This document shows, in pieces, positions 51,856 to 60,932 of a stretch of DNA of 64,000 nucleotides. The DNA comes from Bordetella parapertussis. GTDB taxonomy: Bacteria; Pseudomonadota; Gammaproteobacteria; Burkholderiales; Burkholderiaceae_C. The notes below the pieces were generated by a model that worked only from the letters and a program-made list of their open reading frames with translations, ran no database searches and was not told the origin of the DNA. The stretch spans positions 1 to 64,000 of the forward strand of contig CAMCTC010000017.1 of NCBI GenBank assembly GCA_945878355.1, given 5' to 3'. The first letter of the stretch is position 1; each line of letters opens with the position of its first letter. The position numbers and the translations under genes are program-made.

Positions 51856-53694
51856 TTGAGCGTAGAGCATCCTTCAGCGGCGGATATTTTTGACGCCGCA
51901 TTGACGCAAGCGCGAGCTGGGACGCTGGCGCTGGGTGACCTGATGAGTCTGGCCGAGTCGCAGGTCAACGCCGGGCGTGCGAACGCTGGCATTACGCTGT
52001 ACCGACTGTGGATCGATTCGGTCAGCGCAGCCCAGGCGCCAATGGTGTTTGCTGCCCACTTCAATCTCGGTGTCGCGCTGGGAAACTCGGGCGACAACAG
52101 TGGTGCAGAGTCAGCTTACAGGGCGGCGATTGCGAGTCGGCCGAATTTCTTCGAGGCTTGGCTCAACCTGGGCAGCCAACTGGAGGCTCAGGGCCGGCCC
52201 GACGAGGCCGTCGCCTGCTGGCAGACCGTGGCCGATCACCCCGGCCTGGCCATGCCAGCGCAGCAGGCGATGCTGCTACAGGCGCTGAACCAGCGCGGCC
52301 GGCTGTGCGAGATCCAGCACCGCTACCCCGAGGCCGAGGCCTCGTTGCGCCGCAGCCTTGAGATCGACCCGCGCCAGACCGACGCGTTGCAGCATTGGAT
52401 CCACCTGCGCCAGCGCCAGTGCATCTGGCCGGTGTACCAGCCCTTTGGCCAGGTCAGCGAGAACGCGATGCTGACGGCCACCTCACCGCTGGCGATGCTG
52501 GCCGCGCACGACGACCCGGCGCTGCAACTGATGGCGGCGCGCTCATTCGTCGACCGCAAGCTGCAGCACCCGGTGGCGGCCTTGGCCGCCGGCAAGCGCT
52601 ATGGTCACCAGCGCCTTCGAGTGGGCTATTTGTCTGGCGACTTGTGCACCCACGCGGTGGGCCTGCTGCTGGCCGATTTGTTCGAGCAGCATGACCGCGA
52701 GCGGGTCGAGGTTTACGCGTTTTGCTACAGCCGGGAAGACGGCACCGCCTACCGCGAGCGACTCAAGGCCTCGTTCGAGCATTTTGAGCGTATTGCCCAC
52801 TTGAGTGATGCCCAGGCCGCGCAGCGCATTCTGGACTGCGAGATCGACGTGCTGGTCGATCTGCACGGCCTGAGTGCCGGCACCCGGCAAGGCATCCTGG
52901 CGCTGCGGCCGGCACCGGTGCAAGCCACCTGGCTGGGTTTCATCGGCACCACTGCGCTGCCCTGGATCGATTTCGTGATCGCCGACCGCTTCGCGCTGCC
53001 GCCAGCGCTGCAACCGATGTTCAGCGAGCGGCCGCTGTATCTGGAGTCCAGCTTTTTGCCTGGCGACCGCCGGCGCGAGGTCGGCGCGACCATCAGCCGG
53101 ATGGATGCCGGGCTGCCGGAAGACGCGTTCATCTTTGCGTCGTTCAACAACGCCTACAAGCTGAACGCGGTGATGTTCGACAGCTGGATGCGTATATTGC
53201 GCGCCGTGCCCGGCAGCGTGCTGTGGCTGCTGGACGACAACCCCACGGCCACCGCCAACCTGGCGGCCTTTGCCGCCGACCGCGGCGTGGGCCGCGAGCG
53301 GTTGATCTTCGCCCCTCGCGTGACCACCGCCGAATACCGCGCCCGCCTGGCGCTGGCCGACCTGTTCCTGGACAACCACCCCTACAACGCCGGGTCCACC
53401 GCCAACGACGTGCTGTGGGTCGGCACGCCGATGCTGACACTGAGCGGCCGGACCTTCGTCTCGCGTATGGGCGGCAGCTTGCTCAACGTGCTGGGCTTGC
53501 CCGAATTGGTGACGCACAGCCACCTGCAGTATGAGGAAACGGCGATCGGGTTGGGGCGGGATGCTGAGCGTCTGCGGGGCTTGAGGTCGCGGCTGCACAG
53601 CGCGCGGCATGAGGGGGCGGGGTTTGATGTGGCGGGGTTGGCGAGGGGGTTGGAGCTACGTTACGAGGAGGCGGCGCTAACTCTCGTTGCTTGA
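51856..53694 (+). CDS. TPR-containing GT41 (O-GlcNAc transferase-like) glycosyltransferase
   Basis: A 612-residue protein. The N-terminal 190 residues carry TPR helices (FNLGVALGNSGDNSGAESAY, AWLNLGSQLEAQGRPDEAV). The catalytic part shows the GT41 signatures LRVGYLSGDLCTHAVGLL, IDVLVDLHGLSAGTRQGILA, PVQATWLGFIGTTALPWIDF, FASFNNAYKLN and LDNHPYNAGSTANDVLWVGT. Bacterial members glycosylate proteins in the cytoplasm. It begins at a TTG (51856) with GGGGT upstream; no nearby ATG fits. Position beside the type I exporter makes the Thr/Ser-rich repeat proteins candidate substrates, and flagellin is another. Confidence 0.88.
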   Translation: MSVEHPSAADIFDAALTQARAGTLALGDLMSLAESQVNAGRANAGITLYRLWIDSVSAAQAPMVFAAHFNLGVALGNSGDNSGAESAYRAAIASRPNFFEAWLNLGSQLEAQGRPDEAVACWQTVADHPGLAMPAQQAMLLQALNQRGRLCEIQHRYPEAEASLRRSLEIDPRQTDALQHWIHLRQRQCIWPVYQPFGQVSENAMLTATSPLAMLAAHDDPALQLMAARSFVDRKLQHPVAALAAGKRYGHQRLRVGYLSGDLCTHAVGLLLADLFEQHDRERVEVYAFCYSREDGTAYRERLKASFEHFERIAHLSDAQAAQRILDCEIDVLVDLHGLSAGTRQGILALRPAPVQATWLGFIGTTALPWIDFVIADRFALPPALQPMFSERPLYLESSFLPGDRRREVGATISRMDAGLPEDAFIFASFNNAYKLNAVMFDSWMRILRAVPGSVLWLLDDNPTATANLAAFAADRGVGRERLIFAPRVTTAEYRARLALADLFLDNHPYNAGSTANDVLWVGTPMLTLSGRTFVSRMGGSLLNVLGLPELVTHSHLQYEETAIGLGRDAERLRGLRSRLHSARHEGAGFDVAGLARGLELRYEEAALTLVA

Positions 53695-54098
53695 ATTGAA
53701 CCACTCAGCAAGCAATACGTTTTTCGGGGGCAAGGCCAAGGCGGTTTAAGCGCCGATCCAAATCTGAGCTCCACTGCTATAGTAGGTTTACCTTGGATCC
53801 AACGGGCCGTCATCATTTGCATGGGGCTAGTCGCCGTGGGTGAGAAGCTGACCAAGTGCAAACTTGGCTACCTGCTCGTCAGATTGGGGGGTACGCGATT
53901 TCCGCCCCATCGAGGCCGAAGCCCTTCTGGTCGACCGAAATACGCCAGAGGCAAGCTGGGCTCCCCTGCGCTGACGCTTGAGATGTTGGCGAGCGATTAC
54001 AACTCCGCTATGCGCGCCAGCCTGATCAAGCCGGCGGGCTTTCAGGCCTACTGCTGCGACGAGTGATGTCCAGCGCCATCGCAGAACGTTGAACCCAC
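53695..54098. other. 404-bp region before the O-antigen sugar operon
   Basis: This separates the GT41 gene from the CDP-dideoxyhexose genes. No reading frame on either strand resembles a known protein; the longest (53821-54066, plus) has no family features and I do not call it. The promoter of the rfb-type operon is expected here, but no clear -35/-10 pair stands out. Confidence 0.5.
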
Positions 54099-55094
54099 AT
54101 GCCCATCATCACCCTATCAAGCGGCCGGCAATTTACTGCACAGGACGATGAAACCGTGCTGGACGCGGCATTGCGCAACGGCGTGACGCTGGAACACAGT
54201 TGCCGCACCGGGCGCTGCGGTTCCTGTAAGAGTCAGGTGCGCAGCGGAAGCACGGCACCACGACATGTTGAGCTCGGACTGTCGACTGAGGAGCGTGCGG
54301 TGGGATGGATGCTGAGCTGCGTCAGCAGCGCCACCACTGATCTCGCTCTGGATGTGCAGGATCTGGGCGACGTGAGGCTCGAACCCGCCCGCACCCTGCC
54401 ATGCCGCATCCAGGTGCTGGAGCGTCTGGCAGGCGATGTGATGAAGGTGACGCTGCGCCTGCCACCGAACAGCGGTTTTCGCTGCCTGCCGGGCCAGTAC
54501 ATTGATGTGATAGGCCATGGCGGATTGCGGCGAAGCTATTCGGTGGCGAATGCGGTCTCGGCCTCGCAGCACATCGAACTCCATGTGAGAAAAGTCGACG
54601 ATGGCGCGATGAGCCACTACTGGTTCGACCAGGCCAAGCCCAGCGACATGCTGCGGCTAAACGGCCCGTTGGGCACGTTCTTTCTGCGCGACACGGCAGG
54701 GCTGAACCTGCTGCTGCTGGCCACGGGCACGGGCATCGCGCCGATCAAGGCCATGCTGGAAGGTTTGGCCCTTGCACCAGTGGCGATGTTGCCACGGTCA
54801 GTCGCGCTCTACTGGGGCGGCCGCACCGCGCCAGACCTGTATTGGGACCCTGCCACGCTGGCGATAGGCCATCGCTTCGTGCCGGTCTTGTCGAGAGCCG
54901 ATGCGGGCTGGACCGGCGCGCGCGGCCATGTGCATCAGGCTGTGCTGCAGGACAATCCCGAACTGAGCAATGCTGTGGTCTATGCCTGTGGCTCGGACGC
55001 GATGATTCAGAGTGCCCGCACAGAACTCGTGGCAGCAGGGTTGGCCCAGACCCGTTTCCATTCCGACGTTTTCGTCTGTTCTTCAGCGGCGTGA
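54099..55094 (+). CDS. rfbI: CDP-6-deoxy-delta-3,4-glucoseen reductase (E3)
   Basis: A 331-residue iron-sulfur flavoenzyme supplying electrons from NADH to RfbH (E1) for C-3 deoxygenation of CDP-6-deoxyhexose. The N-terminal plant-type [2Fe-2S] domain shows [15 protein letters not shown] with its cysteine ligands. The FAD domain includes the RSYSVAN motif, and the NAD domain [17 protein letters not shown]. Length matches AscD/DdhD/RfbI. It opens the operon rfbI-rfbF-rfbG-(antitoxin-like)-rfbH. Confidence 0.92.
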   Translation: MPIITLSSGRQFTAQDDETVLDAALRNGVTLEHSCRTGRCGSCKSQVRSGSTAPRHVELGLSTEERAVGWMLSCVSSATTDLALDVQDLGDVRLEPARTLPCRIQVLERLAGDVMKVTLRLPPNSGFRCLPGQYIDVIGHGGLRRSYSVANAVSASQHIELHVRKVDDGAMSHYWFDQAKPSDMLRLNGPLGTFFLRDTAGLNLLLLATGTGIAPIKAMLEGLALAPVAMLPRSVALYWGGRTAPDLYWDPATLAIGHRFVPVLSRADAGWTGARGHVHQAVLQDNPELSNAVVYACGSDAMIQSARTELVAAGLAQTRFHSDVFVCSSAA

Positions 55095-55114
55095 CCGCAC
55101 CAAGGTATCGAGAC

Positions 55115-55888
55115 ATGAAAGCCGTCATCCTGGCCGGAGGCCTGGGCACCCGCCTGAGCGAAGAAACCGCCAGCCGTCCCAAGCCCATGGTGGAGGTGGG
55201 CGGCAAGCCCATCCTGTGGCATATCTTGAAGATGTACGCGAAGCACGGCGTCAACGACTTCGTGATCTGCTGCGGTTACAAGGGCTATGTGATCAAGGAG
55301 TACTTTGCCAACTACTTTCTGCACATGTCGGACGTCACTTTCGACATGCGCAGCAACCGGATGGAAGTGCATCACAAGCGCGCCGAACCCTGGAATGTGA
55401 CCCTGGTCGACACTGGCGACGACTCGATGACCGGAGGCCGCCTGCTTCGCGTGGCCAAGTATGTGCAGCAAGACGAGGCCTTCTGCTTCACCTATGGCGA
55501 CGGTGTGGGCGATATCGACATCAGCGCTTCGATTGACTTCCACCGCAGCCACGGCAAGGCAGCGACGCTGACCGCTACCTACCCGCCTGGCCGCTTTGGA
55601 GCGTTGGAGATTCAAGGCAGCCAAGTGCTGAGCTTCAAGGAAAAGCCCCGAGGCGACGGCGCGTTGATCAACGGCGGATTCTTCGTGCTCTCGCCCAAGG
55701 TGCTTGCCCACCTGAAGGGTGACGGCGACGTCTGGGAGCAACAACCGCTGGCGCAATTGGCGGCGGATGGCGAGTTGATGGCCTACCAGCACGAAGGCTT
55801 CTGGCAACCGATGGACACGCTGCGCGACAAGCAGTTGCTGGAAGATCTGTGGCAATCGGGCAAGGCACCCTGGAAGACCTGGGACTGA
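55115..55888 (+). CDS. rfbF: Glucose-1-phosphate cytidylyltransferase
   Basis: A 257-residue nucleotidyltransferase that makes CDP-glucose from CTP and glucose-1-phosphate, the first step towards CDP-3,6-dideoxyhexoses. The nucleotide-binding start [19 protein letters not shown] is standard, followed by [17 protein letters not shown] and the aspartate-bearing [13 protein letters not shown]. Length is exactly that of characterised RfbF/AscA proteins. The frame is open upstream, but the ATG at 55115 is the family start. Confidence 0.95.
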   Translation: MKAVILAGGLGTRLSEETASRPKPMVEVGGKPILWHILKMYAKHGVNDFVICCGYKGYVIKEYFANYFLHMSDVTFDMRSNRMEVHHKRAEPWNVTLVDTGDDSMTGGRLLRVAKYVQQDEAFCFTYGDGVGDIDISASIDFHRSHGKAATLTATYPPGRFGALEIQGSQVLSFKEKPRGDGALINGGFFVLSPKVLAHLKGDGDVWEQQPLAQLAADGELMAYQHEGFWQPMDTLRDKQLLEDLWQSGKAPWKTWD

Positions 55889-55895
55889 GCCCGCG

Positions 55896-56969
55896 ATGAC
55901 CGACACCGTCAACCCCGGCTTCTGGCACGGCAAGCGCGTGCTGATCACCGGCCACACCGGCTTCAAGGGGGGCTGGCTCAGCTTGTGGCTGCAATCGATG
56001 GGCGCCGAGTTGCAGGGCCTGGCCTTGAGCCCGCCCACCACGCCCAGTCTCTTTGTTGAGGCCAATGTCGCCGCCGGCATGGCGTCGACTCTAGGCGACA
56101 TCCGCGACTACGAGACCGTGCGCGCCTGCCTGCTGGCATTCAAGCCCGAGATTGTCATCCACATGGCCGCGCAGTCGCTGGTGCGCTTGTCGTACACCGA
56201 GCCGGTGGCCACTTACGCCACCAACGTGATGGGCACCGTCCATGTGCTCGAAGCCGCGCGCCATGCGGGCAGCGTGCGCGCGATCGTCAACGTGACGACC
56301 GACAAGTGCTACGAGAACCGCGAATGGGTCTGGGGCTACCGCGAGGACGAGCCCATGGGCGGCTACGACCCTTACAGCAACAGCAAGGGCTGCTCGGAAC
56401 TGGTCACCTCGGCCTACCGACGCTCGTTCTTCCAGCACAGCGGCATTGCCCTGGGCTCGGCACGCGCCGGCAATGTGATCGGCGGTGGCGATTGGGCGGC
56501 CGACCGGCTGGTGCCAGACATCTTGCGGGCTTTCGAGCGCGGCGAGCCGGTGGTTATCCGCAATCCGACTGCCACCCGCCCTTGGCAGCATGTGCTGGAG
56601 CCGCTGTCGGGCTACTTGGCTTTGGCTGAGCAGCTTTTCCAGCAAGGGCAAGCCTTTGCCGAAGCCTGGAATTTCGGCCCACGCGACGAAGACGCCCGCC
56701 CCGTCGGCTGGATTGTCAAGAAAATGGCAAATTTATGGGGCCAAGATGCATCCTGGCATGTTGATGAAGCAACGCACCCGCACGAAGCCAATGCGCTCAA
56801 ACTTGACATCTCCAAGGCAGGGCAGCGGCTGAACTGGGCGCCTCGATGGAGTCTTGAGTTGGCCTTGCAATCCATCGTGGAATGGCACCATGCATGGCTG
56901 AACCACAACAGCGCTTACCATCAAACACTGCAGCAGATCGAACGGTACATGAAGGACAAGCAGCCATGA
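55896..56969 (+). CDS. rfbG: CDP-glucose 4,6-dehydratase
   Basis: A 357-residue short-chain dehydrogenase/reductase-type enzyme converting CDP-glucose to CDP-4-dehydro-6-deoxyglucose. It has the Rossmann motif VLITGHTGFKGGWLSLWL, IHMAAQSLVRLSY, and the catalytic region VTTDKCYENREW with Thr-Asp-Lys, plus the YSNSKGCSE motif. It lies seven bases after rfbF. Its stop overlaps the start of the small antitoxin-like gene (ATGA), an unusual neighbour, since rfbH would normally follow directly. Confidence 0.95.
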   Translation: MTDTVNPGFWHGKRVLITGHTGFKGGWLSLWLQSMGAELQGLALSPPTTPSLFVEANVAAGMASTLGDIRDYETVRACLLAFKPEIVIHMAAQSLVRLSYTEPVATYATNVMGTVHVLEAARHAGSVRAIVNVTTDKCYENREWVWGYREDEPMGGYDPYSNSKGCSELVTSAYRRSFFQHSGIALGSARAGNVIGGGDWAADRLVPDILRAFERGEPVVIRNPTATRPWQHVLEPLSGYLALAEQLFQQGQAFAEAWNFGPRDEDARPVGWIVKKMANLWGQDASWHVDEATHPHEANALKLDISKAGQRLNWAPRWSLELALQSIVEWHHAWLNHNSAYHQTLQQIERYMKDKQP

Positions 56970-57199
56970 CACACCCCACACTGCGCACTCGCCTGACGGC
57001 AGATGCGACGCACACCATCCACTTCACGCTCCCTCCCGAGATGGGCGATGAAGTGGACGTGATCATCATGCCGCGCATCTTGGCGCCCGCCGGCGCACTG
57101 ACAGGTGACAGTCTGGCAATGGCCCACTTGGCCGATCAAACCGGTTTTGCGCGAGATGTGTTGAGCAGTCCGGAAGAGGACTGCTGGAATGATCTCTGA
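56966..57199 (+). CDS. Small antitoxin-like protein
   Basis: A 77-residue acidic protein, overlapping the rfbG stop by four bases and the next gene's start by eleven. The C-terminal pattern (ARDVLSSPEEDCWNDL) resembles the toxin-neutralising tail of small antitoxins that precede MazF/PemK-type toxins, and the following protein begins with such a toxin domain. The N-terminal half (TIHFTLPPEMGDEVDVIIMP) is consistent with a short DNA-binding or dimerisation domain, but I cannot assign it to a family with confidence. It is otherwise out of place inside a sugar-nucleotide operon. Confidence 0.65.
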   Translation: MTHPTLRTRLTADATHTIHFTLPPEMGDEVDVIIMPRILAPAGALTGDSLAMAHLADQTGFARDVLSSPEEDCWNDL

Positions 57200-58793
57200 A
57201 ATTGTCCCCGGCGCGATCTATAGCGCCTTTTATCCGTTCAGCGATCTGTCGGCGACCAAAAAGCGGCCCGTATTGGCACTGGCACCAGCCGACCGCCATG
57301 GTGACGTGCGCGTGGCATTCATCACGAGCACGGCTGCAGAAGAAGCAGAGGGCTTGGCCTTGAAGGCCACCGATTTTGCTGGCGCACCACTGCCAAGACC
57401 CAGCTTCGTCCGCTTCTCAAAGACTTTCTCGCTGCACATCAGCCGCTTCGAAAAACCCGTTGCCCGCCTGACGGATTCAGCTGCAGAAGATGTGTTGCGC
57501 CGTCTTGTGGGCTTGGATGTGCCCACATTCGCCCACTTCAAGTACGCACCGCAACCCTTTGTGCCCGGTGTCACATCAGTGCCGGTATCCGGCAAGGTGA
57601 TAGGTGCCAAGGAACTGCAGTTGATGGTCGAAGCCTCATTGGACGGTTGGCTGACCACCGGCCGCTTCAACGCCGAGTTCGAACGCCGCTTGGCCAATTA
57701 CCTGGGTGTCAAGTACCTGATCACCGTCAATTCAGGATCGTCTGCCAACCTGGTCGCGTTCTCGACACTGACGTCGCCCCGCTTGGGCGACCGCGCGATC
57801 CAACCGGGCGATGAAGTAATCGGCGTGGCGGCGGGGTTTCCGACCACCGTCAACCCCATCCTGCAATTCGGCGCGGTACCGGTGTTTGTCGACGTCGACC
57901 TGGCCACGCACAACATCGACGCCAGCCTGATCGAAGCCGCCATCACGCCCAAGACCAAAGCCATCATGCTGGCCCACAGCCTTGGCAACCCGTTCAATCT
58001 GGACGTGGTGACGGCGCTGTGCAAAAAATATGGCCTGTGGCTGGTCGAGGATTGCTGCGACGCGCTTGGCGCAACCTACGATGGCCAGTTGGTCGGCACC
58101 TTCGGCGACATCGGCACGCTGAGTTTCTACCCCGCCCACCACATCACGATGGGTGAAGGCGGTGCCGTGTTCACCAACAACCCCGAACTCAAGTTGATCG
58201 CCGAATCCTTCCGCGACTGGGGCCGCGATTGTTACTGCGCGCCGGGCAAGGACAACACCTGCAATAAGCGCTTCTGCTGGAAACTGGGCCAGTTGCCAGA
58301 AGGTTACGACCACAAGTACACCTATTCGCATCTGGGCTACAACCTCAAGATCAGCGACATGCAGGCGGCTTGCGCGTTGGCGCAATTGGACCGCTTGGAC
58401 GAATTCATCGCTACGCGGCGAGCCAACTTCAGCTACTTGAAAGCCCGCCTGCAGTCGTGCAGTGAGTTCCTGCATCTGCCTGAGGCCGCGCCGAAATCGA
58501 ACCCCTCCTGGTTCGGCTTTCCACTCATCGTCAAGGCCGAATCCGGCATTCAGCGCAGCGACCTGATCAATTACCTGGACCAGAACAAGATCGCCACTCG
58601 CCTGCTGTTCGCCGGCAACCTCACCAAGCAACCCTACATGATCGGCCGCAACTTCCGCGTCAGCGGCGAGTTGACCAACACCGACACCGTGATGAACCAG
58701 ACCTTCTGGCTGGGCACTTTTCCGGGGCTGACGACCGAGCACCTGGATTACATCAGTGACAAGCTCGAAGAGTTCTTCGGTCTGAGCTTCTGA
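57189..58793 (+). CDS. rfbH: MazF/PemK-like toxin domain fused to RfbH (CDP-4-dehydro-6-deoxyglucose dehydratase, E1)
   Basis: A 534-residue protein in a single frame. Residues 1 to about 115 look like a MazF/PemK endoribonuclease (VPGAIYSAFYPFSDLSATKK, RPVLALA, VAFITS, PRPSFVRFSKTFSL). From about residue 122 it is RfbH: PQPFVPGVTSVPVSGKVIGA, DGWLTTGRFN, SFYPAHHITMGEGG with the histidine that replaces the usual PLP lysine, and the iron-sulfur cysteine region CYCAPGKDNTC. Normal RfbH is about 435 residues with a short helical N-terminus; here about 20 N-terminal residues are replaced by the toxin domain. RfbH could also be made from an internal GTG near the junction. Confidence 0.9.
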   Translation: MISEIVPGAIYSAFYPFSDLSATKKRPVLALAPADRHGDVRVAFITSTAAEEAEGLALKATDFAGAPLPRPSFVRFSKTFSLHISRFEKPVARLTDSAAEDVLRRLVGLDVPTFAHFKYAPQPFVPGVTSVPVSGKVIGAKELQLMVEASLDGWLTTGRFNAEFERRLANYLGVKYLITVNSGSSANLVAFSTLTSPRLGDRAIQPGDEVIGVAAGFPTTVNPILQFGAVPVFVDVDLATHNIDASLIEAAITPKTKAIMLAHSLGNPFNLDVVTALCKKYGLWLVEDCCDALGATYDGQLVGTFGDIGTLSFYPAHHITMGEGGAVFTNNPELKLIAESFRDWGRDCYCAPGKDNTCNKRFCWKLGQLPEGYDHKYTYSHLGYNLKISDMQAACALAQLDRLDEFIATRRANFSYLKARLQSCSEFLHLPEAAPKSNPSWFGFPLIVKAESGIQRSDLINYLDQNKIATRLLFAGNLTKQPYMIGRNFRVSGELTNTDTVMNQTFWLGTFPGLTTEHLDYISDKLEEFFGLSF

Positions 58794-58806
58794 ATCGGAG
58801 CGTCTG

Positions 58807-59628
58807 ATGCATCAAAATCCCCAATCGTTCGATCCGCAGGTACTGCGCAAAACCGTGCTAGACATGGCCTACGCCGGCTCGACCGTGCATATCGGTTGTG
58901 CCTTTTCCATCATCGAGTTGCTCGCTGTCCTGTACCGTTCCCATCTGCGCTATCCGGATAACGACCCGCTTGCTGAGGGACGTGACTACTTTGTGCTGAG
59001 CAAGGGCCATGGCGTGATGGCGCAATATGCCTGCATGCGTGAGAAAGGTTGGATCGGAGACGCGGAGGTCCGAGGTTATTTTTCAGACGGCAGCAAACTC
59101 AAGGGCTTGTCCGATTCACGTATTCCCGGCCTCGAAGTGACTTCGGGCTCGTTGGGCCACGGATTCTCAGTCGGCGTCGGTCTGGCATTGGGGGCCAAGC
59201 TCAAGGCGACCGATCAAAAGGTCTTCGTCGTGGTCGGTGACGGTGAACTGAACGAAGGTCCGATCTGGGAGGGGGCCATGTTTGCAGCGCACCACCGCTT
59301 GGACAAATTTTTCGTGATTGTCGACGAAAATGGGTTTCAGGCCATGGGCGCTACCAGCGAGGTCATCGGACTGGGCTCCATTCGATCGAAGTTCGAAAGT
59401 TTCGGATTCGAGGCGCTGGCGGTAGACGGACACGACCAAGGTGCGATTGGTGCCGGGCTGTCATCTTTGTCAGCCAGCGCCTCAGGCAAACCAAAGGCGC
59501 TTATTGCCAAGACCGTCAAAGGTAAAGGTGTTCCGTTCATGGAACATAACAACGTCTGGCATTACACGCGCCTGAACGCACAAACCTACATGCAAGCGGT
59601 CGCGGCGCTTGAGGTCGTTGCGCCATGA
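58807..59628 (+). CDS. Transketolase-like protein, N-terminal (TPP-binding) subunit
   Basis: A 273-residue split transketolase subunit. The thiamine-diphosphate motif is VVVGDGELNEGPIWEGAMFA ... IVDENGF, a GDG...N arrangement, with SKGHGVMAQYACM and SGSLGHGFSVGVGLALGAKL. It is a half-size protein whose partner follows with a four-base overlap. Located right after rfbH, it probably transfers a two-carbon unit to a keto-sugar nucleotide, giving a branched-chain sugar, rather than serving central metabolism. The reaction is inferred from context. Confidence 0.88.
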   Translation: MHQNPQSFDPQVLRKTVLDMAYAGSTVHIGCAFSIIELLAVLYRSHLRYPDNDPLAEGRDYFVLSKGHGVMAQYACMREKGWIGDAEVRGYFSDGSKLKGLSDSRIPGLEVTSGSLGHGFSVGVGLALGAKLKATDQKVFVVVGDGELNEGPIWEGAMFAAHHRLDKFFVIVDENGFQAMGATSEVIGLGSIRSKFESFGFEALAVDGHDQGAIGAGLSSLSASASGKPKALIAKTVKGKGVPFMEHNNVWHYTRLNAQTYMQAVAALEVVAP

Positions 59629-60542
59629 GAGCTGCTTTCTCTGACGCACTGGTGCGTATCGCGCGCGCTGACCGGAGAGTGCTGCTGCTGACTGGCGACC
59701 ATGGTTACGCCTTGTTCGACGCCTTCAGGCAGCACTGCCCCGAGCAATACATCAATGCCGGGATTGCTGAGCAGAACATGGTCGGCATGGCCGCCGGACT
59801 GGCACGAGCAGGATTCCGACCTTTCGTCTATGGACTGAGCGCATTCGTGCCGGTTCGCGTCGTCGAACAGATCAAACTCGATATTGCGCACGACAACCTT
59901 CCCGTCGTACTGATCGGCGACGGCGCAGGCTTTGTTTACAGCCATCTCGGCACCAGCCATCAGTCGACCGAGGACATCGCCTGCACCCGAGCAATCCCGC
60001 AACTTGACGTGCTGTCACCGGCCGATCGATTCGAGTTGACGATGTGTATGGATCATGCCTACGCAGTGCGGAGGCCGGTATATCTTCGCATTGGGAAATC
60101 CGATCGCGGTGACGTGCACAGCAGCCCGGTCAGGCTGGGCGGGCCTGCCCTTTTGCAGGTCAGACAGGGAGAGTTGGGCGCCCTCGCGCTCATCGCCACG
60201 GGCTCGCTGGTGCGTACAGCTGTTGACGTGGCCGCCAAGGCATTCCCGGGCGCTGCCGTGTGGAGCGCTCCCAGTTTGAAGCCGATCGCCACCGCCCAGG
60301 TGCAGGACCTCTGTCGCTTGAGCAGGGCGTTGGTGACTCTTGAAGAGCACTCCGTGTACGGGGGCCTGGGGTCGTTGGTCGCCGAGATTTGCACCTCTAC
60401 TGCGCCTTGTCGTGTTCTGCGAATAGGCGTTGAAGACCGGTTTTCGGAGCATTGCGGCAGCTACGAATACCTGCTGGCCGAGCATGGCTTGGACGCTCGC
60501 ACTGTCGAGTTGCGAATTCGTGATTTCCTCACGACCATATAA
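59625..60542 (+). CDS. Transketolase-like protein, C-terminal (pyrimidine-binding) subunit
   Basis: A 305-residue partner of the preceding subunit. It shows INAGIAEQNMVGMAAGLARA with the glutamate that activates the thiamine ring, VYSHLGTSHQSTEDIACTRA and the C-terminal transketolase domain (ALIATGSLVRTAVDVA, LVTLEEHSVYGGLGSLVAE). The ATG overlaps the first subunit's stop (ATGA). Together the two form a complete transketolase-like enzyme inside the O-antigen sugar operon. Confidence 0.88.
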   Translation: MRAAFSDALVRIARADRRVLLLTGDHGYALFDAFRQHCPEQYINAGIAEQNMVGMAAGLARAGFRPFVYGLSAFVPVRVVEQIKLDIAHDNLPVVLIGDGAGFVYSHLGTSHQSTEDIACTRAIPQLDVLSPADRFELTMCMDHAYAVRRPVYLRIGKSDRGDVHSSPVRLGGPALLQVRQGELGALALIATGSLVRTAVDVAAKAFPGAAVWSAPSLKPIATAQVQDLCRLSRALVTLEEHSVYGGLGSLVAEICTSTAPCRVLRIGVEDRFSEHCGSYEYLLAEHGLDARTVELRIRDFLTTI

Positions 60543-60662
60543 ACCGGTCGATCTACGCCGCCGACGGATTTTCATAGCCGGCGGTACTGGCTTCCTGGGC
60601 CGTACCCGTCTTGATTACCTTGGCGATGCCGCAGCTGCCCATGGTGCGGATTTCAATGTCGC
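60520..60662 (+). pseudogene. 5' fragment of an NAD-dependent sugar epimerase/dehydratase
   Basis: A GTG at 60520, overlapping the transketolase end, opens a frame that reads RRRRIFIAGGTGFLGRT and then DYLGDAAAAHGADFNV, the N-terminal Rossmann motif of an extended SDR sugar-nucleotide epimerase or dehydratase. Family similarity stops at about 60655 where an IS66-like sequence in another frame begins. The remaining about 250 residues of such an enzyme are absent, so this is a remnant of a gene that once continued the sugar operon. Confidence 0.65.
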
Positions 60663-60932
60663 CAGTTTGAGCTTGCGCTTGGGCGCAAGCGCGAAGAGCT
60701 TTTGAAGATCGAGTTGGACATGGCCCAGGCTCAGATTCGCGACCTACGCCAGCGGGTGTTCGGCTCAAAGACGGAGCCATCGAACGCCGTCAATGCCGGA
60801 GCCCGCCAGAAGGATGGGCCTGCCCGCCCACGTGGACAGCAACAAGGTCAACCGAGTCATGATCGGACTGGACAGGCCCGGTTGCGGGCCAAGGTGGAGA
60901 ATTTGACGTCTCAGCCGGTGACCTGCGCGTAG
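60663..60932 (+). mobile_element. IS66-family transposase (TnpC-like) N-terminal fragment
   Basis: A frame containing LGRKREELLKIELDMAQAQI, RDLRQRVFGSKTEPSN and a Gly/Gln-rich GQQQGQPSHDRTGQARL matches the N-terminal part of IS66-type transposases (coiled coil, then the RVFGRKSE and RGQQRGQPGHGR segments). It ends at a stop at 60930-60932 with no catalytic DDE region, so only a fragment is left. Terminal inverted repeats were not found. The insertion or recombination probably destroyed the epimerase gene just upstream. Confidence 0.6.

Noticed and set aside
53821..54066. An 81-residue reading frame before the rfb-type genes
   Set aside because: No ribosome-binding site, no recognisable domain and amino-acid use unlike real genes in the window.
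60540..60567. TAAAC-N15-GCCGACGG resembling a sigma-28 promoter
   Set aside because: The -10 agrees in only five positions and no intact gene follows; it overlaps the end of the transketolase gene and a pseudogene, so chance is more likely.
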